Assembly (NCBI GenBank): GCA_938002605.1
Contig: CALLAF010000019.1
Span: 1 to 33,835, forward strand
Direction: 5' to 3'
Origin: an uncultured Paracoccaceae bacterium
Lineage (GTDB): Bacteria; Pseudomonadota; Alphaproteobacteria; Rhodobacterales; Rhodobacteraceae
DNA length: 33,835 nt
The translations under genes were made by a program, and so were the position numbers. Of this stretch, positions 1-7,527 are shown piece after piece (position 1 is the stretch's first letter; each line of letters starts with the position of its first letter). A model generated the notes under the pieces. The model was not told where the DNA came from. It was given only the letters and a program-made list of their open reading frames with translations, and searched no databases.

Positions 1-1112
1 GGTTCGATTTGCCCGGTGAGCATCCCAAAGAGCGTGGATTTACCCGCGCCGTTGGGGCCGATCACGCCGACAATGCCGCCCGGTGGTAGATCGAATGACA
101 GGTCTTCAACCAGCAGCTTGTCACCCATCGCTTTTTTCAGGTTTTCAACCTCGATCACCTTGTTGCCCAAACGGGGACCGTTGGGGATAATGATCTGGGC
201 GCGGCCGACTTTTTCTTTTTCAGATTGGTTGGCCATCTCGTTATAGGACGCGATCCGCGCCTTGGATTTCGCTTGGCGGGCCTTGGCGCCCTGACGCATC
301 CATTCCAATTCGCGCGCAAGCGTGCGTTGCTTGGATTTATCGTCTTTGGCTTCGCGTTCCATCCGGTTGGCTTTGGCTTCGAGCCAGCTGGAATAGTTGC
401 CTTCGTGCGGGATGCCAGAGCCACGGTCGAGCTCCAAAATCCAGCCGGTGATCGCGTCAAGGAAATACCGGTCGTGGGTGACGATCAGGATTGTGCCTTT
501 GTAATCAATCAGGTGCTGTTGCAGCCAAGCGATGGTTTCCGCGTCCAAGTGGTTGGTAGGTTCGTCAAACAGCAGCATATCGGGCGCGTCAAGCAGCAGC
601 TTGCACAGGGCCACGCGGCGTTTTTCACCGCCCGAAAGCGTGGTGACATTCGCATCATCAGGGGGGCAGCGCAGCGCCTCCATCGAGATGTCGATTTGCG
701 CGTCGAGGTCCCAAAGGTTTTGCGCGTCGATCTGGTCTTGAAGCTGCGCCATTTCATCGGCGGTTTCTTCGGAATAGTTCATCGCAACTTCGTTGTAGCG
801 GTCAAGGATCGCCTTTTTGTCGGCCACGCCCAGCATGACGTTTTCACGCACGGTCAGGTTGGGGTCGAGTTCAGGTTCCTGCGGCAGGTAGCCCACGCGC
901 GCGCCTTCGGCTGCCCATGCTTCGCCTGCGAAATCCTTGTCTTGGCCCGCCATGATCCGCATCAGGGTCGATTTACCGGTGCCGTTCACCCCGACCACGC
1001 CGATTTTTACGCCGGGGAGGAAGTTCAGACGGATGTTTTCAAAGACCTTTTTCCCACCGGGATAGGTTTTGGACACGCCGTCCATGAAATAGACAAATTG
1101 ATTGCTGGCCAT
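1..1112 (-). CDS. ettA: EttA, energy-dependent translational throttle ABC-F ATPase (partial, C-terminus outside window)
   Basis: Cytoplasmic ABC-F protein. In the family it binds the ribosomal E site and gates entry into elongation according to ADP/ATP level. About 370 codons are visible and the gene runs off the left edge; the family is about 550 aa. The N-terminus begins MASNQFVYFMDGVSKTYPGG, almost the EttA consensus. Walker A of domain 1 is GVNGTGKST (residues 41-49). The ABC signature LSGGEKRR and Walker B LLLFDEPTNHLD follow, then the charged arm/linker, then Walker A of domain 2 (GPNGAGKST, near bases 30-60). The start at 1112 is supported by an AAGGAA ribosome site about 10 bases upstream. 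There is no transmembrane segment, as expected for ABC-F. Truncation is due to the window edge only. Uup and other ABC-F members are the alternatives, but the YFMDGVSK start favours EttA. Confidence 0.95.
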   Translation of the reverse strand, partial: MASNQFVYFMDGVSKTYPGGKKVFENIRLNFLPGVKIGVVGVNGTGKSTLMRIMAGQDKDFAGEAWAAEGARVGYLPQEPELDPNLTVRENVMLGVADKKAILDRYNEVAMNYSEETADEMAQLQDQIDAQNLWDLDAQIDISMEALRCPPDDANVTTLSGGEKRRVALCKLLLDAPDMLLFDEPTNHLDAETIAWLQQHLIDYKGTILIVTHDRYFLDAITGWILELDRGSGIPHEGNYSSWLEAKANRMEREAKDDKSKQRTLARELEWMRQGAKARQAKSKARIASYNEMANQSEKEKVGRAQIIIPNGPRLGNKVIEVENLKKAMGDKLLVEDLSFDLPPGGIVGVIGPNGAGKSTLFGMLTGQIE

Positions 1113-1183
1113 GCTCGGCGGTTCCTTTTGATAAAGCTTGCATCCCACTTAAAAGGTGCGCGCGGCGTAGGCAAGGGGAGGGG

Positions 1184-2504
1184 TTAGTTCGGGAGTTCGA
1201 AAGCGTCGAGGGATTGGACGATGATGTTGCTGATAAGAGTAGGGCTAGTTTCGTTAAAGAACTTTTCGCCGAGTGCAGCTCTACCTTTCGCTGAGACCCG
1301 GCTGGGATCAAGGCAAGCCTGCCAACACCAAGACACCTTTTCAGCGAATGGATCATTGGCGATTTTGCAGCCTCTTCCGAAAAGGTTTTGGACTTGATCA
1401 TAATTCAGATGACCTTCGCGAGCATCGTTGATCCAATTCGGTTTAACAAGCTGCATAACCAGGAGACCCGCGAAAATCAGGTATTCGTCGCTGTCATCGA
1501 AGTAGTATGCTGGCGTGGTAAGTATTAGGCCGGATAGTCGTTCAATATCTCGGAGTGTGATATCTTGGGGCGGACGTATACATTGTAAGTATTGATTAAA
1601 AATGCTCCAAATATCGTTGTCTATTTCCAGCTTTCCAGCGACTTTGCTGAAGTGGTCAACTGCGTCCTTGTTAGTTGGTCTATTCTTATTTGCGGGCTTC
1701 ATCGGCATCCTGATTTGCACAAACTTGTGCAGATACCGTTCCGCATCTATTCCGGCCCCGTACCGCGCGCGCACGCTGTTTGCGAGTTCTTGCATGTTTG
1801 GTGCCCAGCACAAAGTGGACGCCGGGGGTGGCGAAGAAATGTTTGATGACTTCGAGCATTTGCAGCGCGTAGTCGGGGCGGCAGCGGTCGAGTTCGTCGA
1901 TGACGATGACCAGTTTTTGTGTTGGCGCGTCATTTTCGTCTGGCTTTGTCAGGTCGGTCAACGCCTCGCGAAATTGCGCCATCGCGCCGCGCCGCCCATC
2001 TTCACGCTTCCAATAGGCTTCGGCGGCCTTTTCAACGTTCTCGGCAGATTGATTAATGAGAGCATCCCCTACGGCGCCCGCGATCTCGGTTCCGCCAGCG
2101 GTTATTGCTGCAAGGCCAACGCGGGCTGTCATCGGGGCAAATTTGTAGGCCGCAGTCGTAAACTTCTTCAATGCTGCGGGTGTTCGACCCGGCTTTTTCA
2201 ACCGCTCAGCCAGCGCCCCTGTCAGTGCAATCAGCGGATCATCCAGATAGTCATGCTCGAAGGCATCGAAGTAGAGCGTGGTTGTCTTGTCTGAATAGAC
2301 TTTCTCATGTTCGCCGAGCCAGCATTTCAAAAACACGGATTTGCCGCTGCCCCAGCCGCCATCAAGGGCGATGACCAGCGGGTCGTCGATGCTTTCAACC
2401 AAATTGGACAGCTTTGCTGCCATTGGTTTGCGGGCAAGTTTGTCGTGTTTATCGAAGCCGTCTTTGTAGAGTTCAATCTTGGGTTCGGGGATAGTGAGTT
2501 TCAT
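1184..2504 (-). pseudogene. KAP-family P-loop NTPase, frameshifted
   Basis: The 5' frame (from 2504) encodes MKLTIPEPKIELYKDGF, a Walker A GGWGSGKS near residue 50, and a Walker B LVIVIDELDRCRPDYAL followed by GVHFVLG, the KAP NTPase arrangement. The 3' frame (to the stop at 1184) resumes with NMQELANSVRARYGAGIDAE and runs to FELPN. The frames join if one T is removed from the TTT at 1797-1799 (plus strand), restoring VLGTNMQELANS. The corrected length is exactly 440 codons including stop. The weakly hydrophobic stretch between the Walker motifs matches where KAP proteins often carry membrane segments. KAP NTPases are sporadic in bacteria and some are linked to phage defence; the role here is unknown. 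The gene may be a true pseudogene, or the extra base may be a sequencing error. The start has an AAAGG ribosome site. Confidence 0.85.
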
Positions 2505-2584
2505 CTGGGCAACCTTTCACGCGATATTCGCATAGGTTGTTTCTGCTTGGGTGGTGTCCGTCAATGGGGTGTTGCGTACTAGCA

Positions 2585-2618
2585 CAAAAAAAGGCGCGTG
2601 CATTGCTGCGCGCGCCTT
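2585..2618 (-). terminator. Rho-independent terminator of the PilJ-domain gene
   Basis: Inverted repeat AAGGCGCG (2591-2598) and CGCGCCTT (2611-2618). On the minus strand it is followed by a run of seven or more T (2585-2592). It lies about 25 bases beyond the stop of the 2643-4064 gene, so it fits as that gene's intrinsic terminator. Confidence 0.85.
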
Positions 2619-2642
2619 GGTTCGTGAGTGGTGTTTCGCGGT

Positions 2643-4064
2643 TTACATCAGGCTTTGGACATTGATCCCGAATGTCATTGCGCCGATGGCTTCGCCGGTG
2701 TCTGGGTCAACGACGGTCAGTGATGCTTGGGCTTGGTAGAAGCCTGTGCTGTCATCAAATTCGATGTCGCTGATGTGCAGCGCGTCCGGCCCAACGCCGT
2801 AGGTCTGCTGGTGTTTGGCTTCGTCGCCCTGCCAGAAGTCAGAGGTTGCCACGCTTTGTGCGACGTTCAAGCCGAGGTAGTCCATGATGAACACTTCGGT
2901 CACGAACCCAGCGGTTTCTTCTTGGTGGGCAAGCAACCAATGGGACACATCGTTGTCTAATGCCGCTGTCATCAGTGGGCCGCCATCGCCAGAGGCTTCT
3001 GCCCGCCATTGTTGGTCAAGTGCGATTACCGCGTCTTCGGCCATGCCAGCGTTTGCCACGTTTTGTGCTTTGACCGCATCGATCACGCGCTGGTCTGCGG
3101 CCCATGTGCGCAATTCCGCGTCAACATATGCCTCGAGAGGGACCCGGAAGGTGCCTTTCTTGCCCGGAGCGGCGATCAGGTAAAGCGTGATGACATTGTT
3201 CATCTCGAGCACGAGTTCGTTGGTCAGCGCGTTTGATGCGGCGACGTCTTCGGCTGTTGCGGGGTGTACTTCGCCAAGAATTTCGTCGTAAATTCGGCGG
3301 TTTTCTTGCCATGCGGCGTGCGCTTTATCGAGTTCCGCTTGGACCATTTCATTCGGCGGTGGGCTGATCCCAGCCGCAGGGAGCCCGTCGCGCAATGCGT
3401 TCAAAGTCAGGTCGAACATGTCGACTGTTTCTGCCAATTCACGCCGCGCGTCTTCGAGGTGGACCCCATGTGCAAGTTCACAAGTTGCCCGTGTCATCCG
3501 ATGTGCAAGCATCCGTTGGCGGCCCGCAAAGTTCAGCACAGTTGCATCGCTTTGCAGCAATTCTTGCGGGTTGGTGTATTCGCCGGAAATGTCGGCGGCC
3601 ATGATGTCGGTTTGTTCAAACAGGGCGTGATACCCTTCGGTGATGATCGCGACTTCTTCGTCTGTCGCGGTTCCTTCAAGCATGTGAAGCGAAGCCGCTT
3701 CCATTGGATCCCAAAGTTCGTGGGTCTTGGCGATCGCTTGCAAAATCCGTGGTGTGGTTTCTTCGCCGGGCATCCCTAGCGCGCGGTCGCCATGCTCTAA
3801 CCCATGCAGGATCGAGTCAAAATAATCGTGGACGTGCTGAAGATCGAAACGCGCTGTTTCCAAGTCGTATTCACCGTCATACCGGCAGCTTGCAGAGGCG
3901 ACGGCTTCGGTCATGCCGCGGAGTGCAAAGGCGCGGTTCACGCGGGCCTTGCCGCCATCATAGAGTGCGGGGTCAAGCGATTGTGCTTGTGGGGCCGTTG
4001 CACCCAGCGTCATCAACGCAATGCAAGCTGTGCCCATCAGTTTTGTGGTTTTAAAAGGTGTCAT
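2643..4064 (-). CDS. Secreted PilJ-domain / PDC-like sensor protein
   Basis: 473 aa with a cleavable signal peptide (about residues 1-28, ending APQAQS) and no later membrane segment, so probably soluble in the periplasm. Two copies of the PilJ N-terminal type motif are visible: VNRAFALRGMTEAVASASC (42-60) and FAGRQRMLAHRMTRATCELA (about 179-198). Each ends in a cysteine at the same place (C60, C195), which could pair. The C-terminal part (about 350-473) has the look of a PDC/Cache-like fold, with MDYLGLNVAQS, TSDFWQGDEAKHQQTY and DPDTGEAIGAMTFGIN. PilJ domains normally sit in membrane chemoreceptors or histidine kinases; here no HAMP, kinase or MCP module follows. The start has a strong AGGAGT site 6-7 bases upstream. 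It is next to a secreted solute-binding/OmpA fusion in the same orientation. The ligand is unknown. Confidence 0.8.
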   Translation of the reverse strand: MTPFKTTKLMGTACIALMTLGATAPQAQSLDPALYDGGKARVNRAFALRGMTEAVASASCRYDGEYDLETARFDLQHVHDYFDSILHGLEHGDRALGMPGEETTPRILQAIAKTHELWDPMEAASLHMLEGTATDEEVAIITEGYHALFEQTDIMAADISGEYTNPQELLQSDATVLNFAGRQRMLAHRMTRATCELAHGVHLEDARRELAETVDMFDLTLNALRDGLPAAGISPPPNEMVQAELDKAHAAWQENRRIYDEILGEVHPATAEDVAASNALTNELVLEMNNVITLYLIAAPGKKGTFRVPLEAYVDAELRTWAADQRVIDAVKAQNVANAGMAEDAVIALDQQWRAEASGDGGPLMTAALDNDVSHWLLAHQEETAGFVTEVFIMDYLGLNVAQSVATSDFWQGDEAKHQQTYGVGPDALHISDIEFDDSTGFYQAQASLTVVDPDTGEAIGAMTFGINVQSLM

Positions 4065-4170
4065 CGTAAACTCCTATGCGTCGCCAAATTTGCACGCCAC
4101 AGGCTGCGTCTGGCAGTCGTGTTTGAAGATTTGCATTCCGGTTGCCGTAAACATCCAAGAGGCGCGGCAT

Positions 4171-4198
4171 CAATGCAGTGCGAGCATTGCTTGCACTG
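4171..4198. promoter_or_regulatory. Interleaved inverted repeats upstream of the PilJ-domain gene
   Basis: Two overlapping inverted repeats: CAATGC (4171-4176) with GCATTG (4184-4189), and CAGTGC (4176-4181) with GCACTG (4193-4198). They lie about 105-135 bases upstream of the start at 4064. They could be an operator or alternative RNA hairpins in the 5' leader. No regulator can be named. Confidence 0.35.
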
Positions 4199-4236
4199 AT
4201 CGGGAATTAACAGAGAGAATAGGGGAGGTAAGAGGT

Positions 4237-4260
4237 GGCGGGCGCTGGGGTGCGCCCGCC
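4237..4260 (-). terminator. GC-rich hairpin after the PstS/OmpA fusion gene
   Basis: Perfect 9-bp stem GGCGGGCGC (4237-4245) and GCGCCCGCC (4252-4260) with a 6-base loop, starting 7 bases past the stop at 4268. There is no T run on the minus strand, so it may terminate weakly or protect the mRNA 3' end. Confidence 0.6.
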
Positions 4261-4267
4261 CGATCGT

Positions 4268-5860
4268 TTAGCCGTTAGCGGCTTCGATCCATACTTCAAC
4301 GCGGCGGTTGATCTGGCGTTCGTTTTCAGAGTTGTTGCAAGCGGATGGTGAAACTTCACCGTAGCCCGCTGTGTCCATTTCGATGCCAGCCAAACGGTCG
4401 CCCGCGATGTTTTGCAACTCGGCACGTACTTGTTCCGCACGCGATTGCGACAAAGTCCGGTTGCTGTCGAATGCGCCCACATCATCTGTGAAGCCGACGA
4501 ACAGAACTTTGGTACCTTCAGGCTGCGTTTCCAAGTAATCTGTCAAACGCTCGAGGTTCAAGATGCCGCGCTCATCCAGGTTTTGTGACCCAGTGCGGAA
4601 ACGGAATGTTGTTGACAGGCGATCGTAGTCAACCATCTGCGACAGCATTTCGCGCATCACTCCGCCTTCGTAGGCATCAACGCTTGGGTCAAGCAGTTTA
4701 CGCGCACGGCCACTATCAAGCGATTGTTCGCGGCGGTCGATCCCAAGGTCGATGAACCCGGCCTTTGCGATAACTTCGTCTGCAGCTTCGGATTCAGCGT
4801 AGTGGATGAAGTCCATTGTTGCTTCGTCCGCAGTGTCGTCACGTGTGTAGAGGTACAACAGACGCTGTAGCGCGTATTCTTGTGTGCGTGCTGAGAACGC
4901 GTCGGGTGTCATTGTGATCCCGCAATCGTTCACCAATGTCAGCGCGCTTGCACCACGTTGGAACGCGTAACCAACAAAGCCGATGGCTGTTTCATCTGCG
5001 TTGACCTGTGCAGCCATTTCGTTGTTGCCGGGAACAACGATAGTGTCGGACAAAGGCGCTGGGGCTTGGTCGCCGTATACACCGTTCATAAATACTGAGC
5101 GGGTACCAGAATCAGACGGGCGATCAACCAATGTGATAACAGCGTCTTCGCCACCCAATTCGGACCAGTTTGAAATCGCACCGCTATAAATACCGCGCAG
5201 TTGCTCCATCGTGACCGTTTTCACAGGGTTGTCTGGGTGTGTGATAACGACAAGGCTATCGACCGCAATGATGTGTTCGCTATCGATGCTGACCATATTG
5301 CCTGCACCGTCGGCACGAAGGGCGCGTGCCTCATCGGGTGTAATACGGCGGGAAGCCATGCCGACCTGTGCTGAGCGGTCCAGCAAAGTTCTAAACGCAT
5401 CGCTAGAACCAGTGGATGTTACAAGGTAAGATCCCAACGGATCACCAAAACCTTCGTCACCGACCAACTCAGTGATGAACTGGCCGTCTGTTCCGGTACC
5501 CGTTTGCGTCGCATCAGCGTTCAGGTGCGCGCCGTAACCAGAAAGTAGCAGCGGCATCACACCAAGACCAATCGTATCAGAGCCAGAGATGTTTATGTCC
5601 GCGTCAGCAACACCAAATGTTGGACAGTCGGCACCTTCACAGCTTACGCGTGATGCTGCGATACGTAGTTCGCCAAGTGCAGTGCGGATGACGTAGTTGT
5701 TATCTGTGAAAGAGACGAACTCACCTACAAGGTTAACAGTGCCGTCAGCAGACTTCAGCGAAACTTCGCCAGCCATCGTCGCGGCCGGAGTGATAAGAGC
5801 TGCTGAAAGTGCCGTCGCAGAGACTAGATTTTGGTAAGATTTAAAGACGCTGAGGCCCAT
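4268..5860 (-). CDS. PstS-like solute-binding protein fused to an OmpA peptidoglycan-binding domain
   Basis: 530 aa. The signal peptide covers residues 1-30 (MGLSVFKSYQ start, ending AATMA before GEVSL). A short N-terminal module (31-80) contains two cysteines (SCEGADC). The middle (about 100-380) resembles PstS/PBP-like-2 domains: sequence around VSIDSEHIIAVDSLVVITHP, TMEQLRGIYSGAISNWSELGG, and DRPSDSGTRSVF. The last ~110 residues are an OmpA_C domain (FRTGSQNLDERG, VGFTDDVGAFDSNRTLSQSR, ERQINRRVEVWIE) with the Asp and Arg that bind diaminopimelate. The start at 5860 is chosen over an upstream in-frame ATG (5908) because of the signal peptide and an ACGGAG site 8 bases upstream. No pst permease or ATPase lies nearby, so it is not an ordinary transporter subunit; it may hold or sense phosphate or another anion at the cell wall. 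Confidence 0.85.
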   Translation of the reverse strand: MGLSVFKSYQNLVSATALSAALITPAATMAGEVSLKSADGTVNLVGEFVSFTDNNYVIRTALGELRIAASRVSCEGADCPTFGVADADINISGSDTIGLGVMPLLLSGYGAHLNADATQTGTGTDGQFITELVGDEGFGDPLGSYLVTSTGSSDAFRTLLDRSAQVGMASRRITPDEARALRADGAGNMVSIDSEHIIAVDSLVVITHPDNPVKTVTMEQLRGIYSGAISNWSELGGEDAVITLVDRPSDSGTRSVFMNGVYGDQAPAPLSDTIVVPGNNEMAAQVNADETAIGFVGYAFQRGASALTLVNDCGITMTPDAFSARTQEYALQRLLYLYTRDDTADEATMDFIHYAESEAADEVIAKAGFIDLGIDRREQSLDSGRARKLLDPSVDAYEGGVMREMLSQMVDYDRLSTTFRFRTGSQNLDERGILNLERLTDYLETQPEGTKVLFVGFTDDVGAFDSNRTLSQSRAEQVRAELQNIAGDRLAGIEMDTAGYGEVSPSACNNSENERQINRRVEVWIEAANG

Positions 5861-5930
5861 GATTGTTCTCCGTAACTCGTTGTTCAAATTGTAAAAATCT
5901 ATGGGCATATTTCCGCCGAAAGGTCACTAA

Positions 5931-5964
5931 GGGCAACCTATACTTTTGTATAAGCTGACTGCCC
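5931..5964. promoter_or_regulatory. Nested inverted repeat in the PstS/OmpA upstream region
   Basis: Outer arms GGGCA (5931-5935) and TGCCC (5960-5964) enclose an inner perfect repeat TATAC-TTTT-GTATA (5939-5952). It sits 71-104 bases upstream of the start at 5860, in range for an operator or promoter-associated structure. The regulator is unknown. Confidence 0.35.
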
Positions 5965-6291
5965 TAATTCAAATTGCAATTTTTGGTTGTTATTTTACCG
6001 TATAATCAAATGGATTCGTAATCGTTTTAGTCTTTGGCCGCGTAGTTCTACAGGCAGCCTAACTGGAACAGGGTGATTAAATTTAAATTCTCTCGTTTTA
6101 AGGTGTTGATTTAAATAGAAAACTACTTTCAGTATTTTGTCGCTCAATGCTGGTTTGTAATAGTTTACTCTTTTAGTGTGCTTTTCTCAGCACAACAGTA
6201 AAAATAGTTTGCAATACGCCCTGAGATTGAGACTATGTCATGAATGTGTCCGCAAGTGGTATGGTGGAAGCGTGATCGGGGGTAAATAAGG

Positions 6292-6318
6292 CGACCCGAT
6301 ACAATCGTAGACGGGTCG
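6292..6318. repeat. Inverted repeat, 7-bp arms
   Basis: CGACCCG (6292-6298) and CGGGTCG (6312-6318) with a 13-base spacer, in the intergenic region downstream of the BMP gene. It has no T run. It could be a structural element or a decayed terminator. Confidence 0.3.
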
Positions 6319-6378
6319 TCGATGTCTTTTTACGCGAAGAATCATATCCCAATATGTGCTATAGGTAATGTAAATGCC

Positions 6379-6409
6379 AAAAAGGCCCCACCTGAGGGTG
6401 AGGCCTTTT
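6379..6409 (-). terminator. Rho-independent terminator of the xdh-BMP operon
   Basis: Stem AAAAGGCCCCACC (6380-6392) and GGTGAGGCCTTTT (6397-6409), one mismatch, with a 4-base loop. On the minus strand it ends in TTTTT (6379-6383). It lies about 22 bases past the stop of the BMP gene, closing the long minus-strand operon. Confidence 0.9.
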
Positions 6410-6430
6410 CAATAGCAGTCTTATCGAGAA

Positions 6431-7504
6431 TTATTGCGGGATATCGCCGGTCAGACCTTCAACATAGAAGCTCATGCCAGCCAACGTGCCATCGTCTGCT
6501 GTTTCGCCGTCAGCCAACCATGCTGAACCGTCTTGTTTGTTCAGCGGGCCAGAGAAGGCGTGGTATTCGCCAGATGCAAGGCTATCACGCAGAGCTTCTG
6601 CGGATGCTTTCACGTCTGCAGGCACCGCTTCAGTGATTTCGCCGATGCCAACCATGCCAGCGCCGATGCCGTCCCAAGTGTTCGTGCTTTCCCATGTGCC
6701 ATCGATCACAGCTTGTGTGCGGGCGATATAATAGGGTGCCCAGTTGTCGATGATGGATGATACACGTGGGAATGGACCAAATTCGGCCATGTCTGACGCC
6801 TGACCAAATGTCACAACGTTACCTGCGGCCTGAGCTGCGGCTTGTGGTGCGGTTGAATCGGTGTGCTGCAAGATCACGTCCGCGCCTTGTTCGATCAGAA
6901 CGTTTGCGGCTTCGGCCTCTTTTGCAGGGTCAAACCATGTGTAGGCCCAAACGATTTTGAACTCGACGTCTGGGTTTACTTCTTTGGCGTGGATGTATGC
7001 CGCGTTGATACCACGGATAACTTCGGGAATTGGGAAAGACCCGATATAGCCGATCACGTTGCTTTCAGTCATTTGACCCGCAATGTGGCCTTGAACAGCG
7101 CGGCCTTCGTAGAAGCGAGCAGAATAGACAGACACGTTGTCGGCTTGCTTATAGCCTGTCGCGTGCTCAAACATCACGTCAGGGAATTTTTCCGCTACGT
7201 TGATGGTTGGGTCCATGTAACCAAATGAGGTGGTAAAGATCAGGTCCGCACCGCCAAGTGCCATCTGCTGCATCACGCGCTCTGCGTCGGCGCCTTCTGG
7301 CACGTTTTCAACATACACGGTTTCAACCGCGTCGCCAAAGTGCTCTTCGACGGCCAAGCGGCCTTCGTTATGTTCATATGTCCAGCCGCCGTCGCCGACT
7401 GGCCCAACATAGATAAACCCAACCTTGGTTGGATCGTCAGCAAAAGCTGTCGTTGAAAGGCTCGCGGCAAGCGTTGCCCCTGCCAGAATAGATTTCATCG
7501 TCAT
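6431..7504 (-). CDS. BMP-family ABC transporter substrate-binding protein (purine/nucleoside type)
   Basis: 357 aa, periplasmic. It has a signal peptide (MTMKSILAGATLAASLSTTAFA, cleaved before DDPTK) and then the BMP/PnrA-like fold: VGFIYVGPVGDGGWTYEHNE, FTTSFGYMDPT, FPDVMFEHATG, YEGRAVQGHIAG, IGYIGSFPIPEVIRGINA, GADVILQHTDSTAPQAAA. Family members bind nucleosides or related purines. The start at 7504 is supported by AAGGGGA 6 bases upstream; in-frame sequence further upstream overlaps the permease gene. It is last in an operon with two permeases, an ATPase and xanthine dehydrogenase genes, so its ligand is probably a purine base or nucleoside that feeds Xdh (inference). It is followed by a strong terminator. 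Confidence 0.93.
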   Translation of the reverse strand: MTMKSILAGATLAASLSTTAFADDPTKVGFIYVGPVGDGGWTYEHNEGRLAVEEHFGDAVETVYVENVPEGADAERVMQQMALGGADLIFTTSFGYMDPTINVAEKFPDVMFEHATGYKQADNVSVYSARFYEGRAVQGHIAGQMTESNVIGYIGSFPIPEVIRGINAAYIHAKEVNPDVEFKIVWAYTWFDPAKEAEAANVLIEQGADVILQHTDSTAPQAAAQAAGNVVTFGQASDMAEFGPFPRVSSIIDNWAPYYIARTQAVIDGTWESTNTWDGIGAGMVGIGEITEAVPADVKASAEALRDSLASGEYHAFSGPLNKQDGSAWLADGETADDGTLAGMSFYVEGLTGDIPQ

Positions 7505-7527
7505 AGATTTCCCCTTGGTGGTGTGCC

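Larger units (their letters stand above)
5861..6430. other. Gene-free AT-rich intergenic region
   Basis: 570 bases between the divergently placed ends of two minus-strand units: the 5' side of the PstS/OmpA gene and the 3' end of the BMP gene. It is visibly richer in A+T than its surroundings. No convincing ORF, tRNA or known riboswitch was seen. It contains inverted repeats at 5931-5964 and 6292-6318, the AT palindrome AATTTAAATT at 6080-6089, and the BMP gene terminator at 6379-6409. The promoter of the PstS/OmpA gene must lie in the first ~150 bases. No PhoB box of the CTGTCAT direct-repeat type was recognised. Confidence 0.6.

Noticed and set aside
225..1187. Long plus-strand ORF (320 aa) across the left end
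   Set aside because: It is the antisense shadow of ettA, whose minus-strand frame carries clear ABC-F motifs throughout.
1602..2294. 230-aa plus-strand ORF
   Set aside because: Shadow of the KAP NTPase gene; no protein-like motifs, while the minus strand has Walker A and B.
5861..6000. PhoB box upstream of the PstS-like gene
   Set aside because: No pair of CTGTCAT-like direct repeats at the right spacing is present.
6300..6640. Plus-strand ORF starting MSFYAKNHIP
   Set aside because: It runs through the BMP terminator and the antisense of the BMP gene; no ribosome site or motif.
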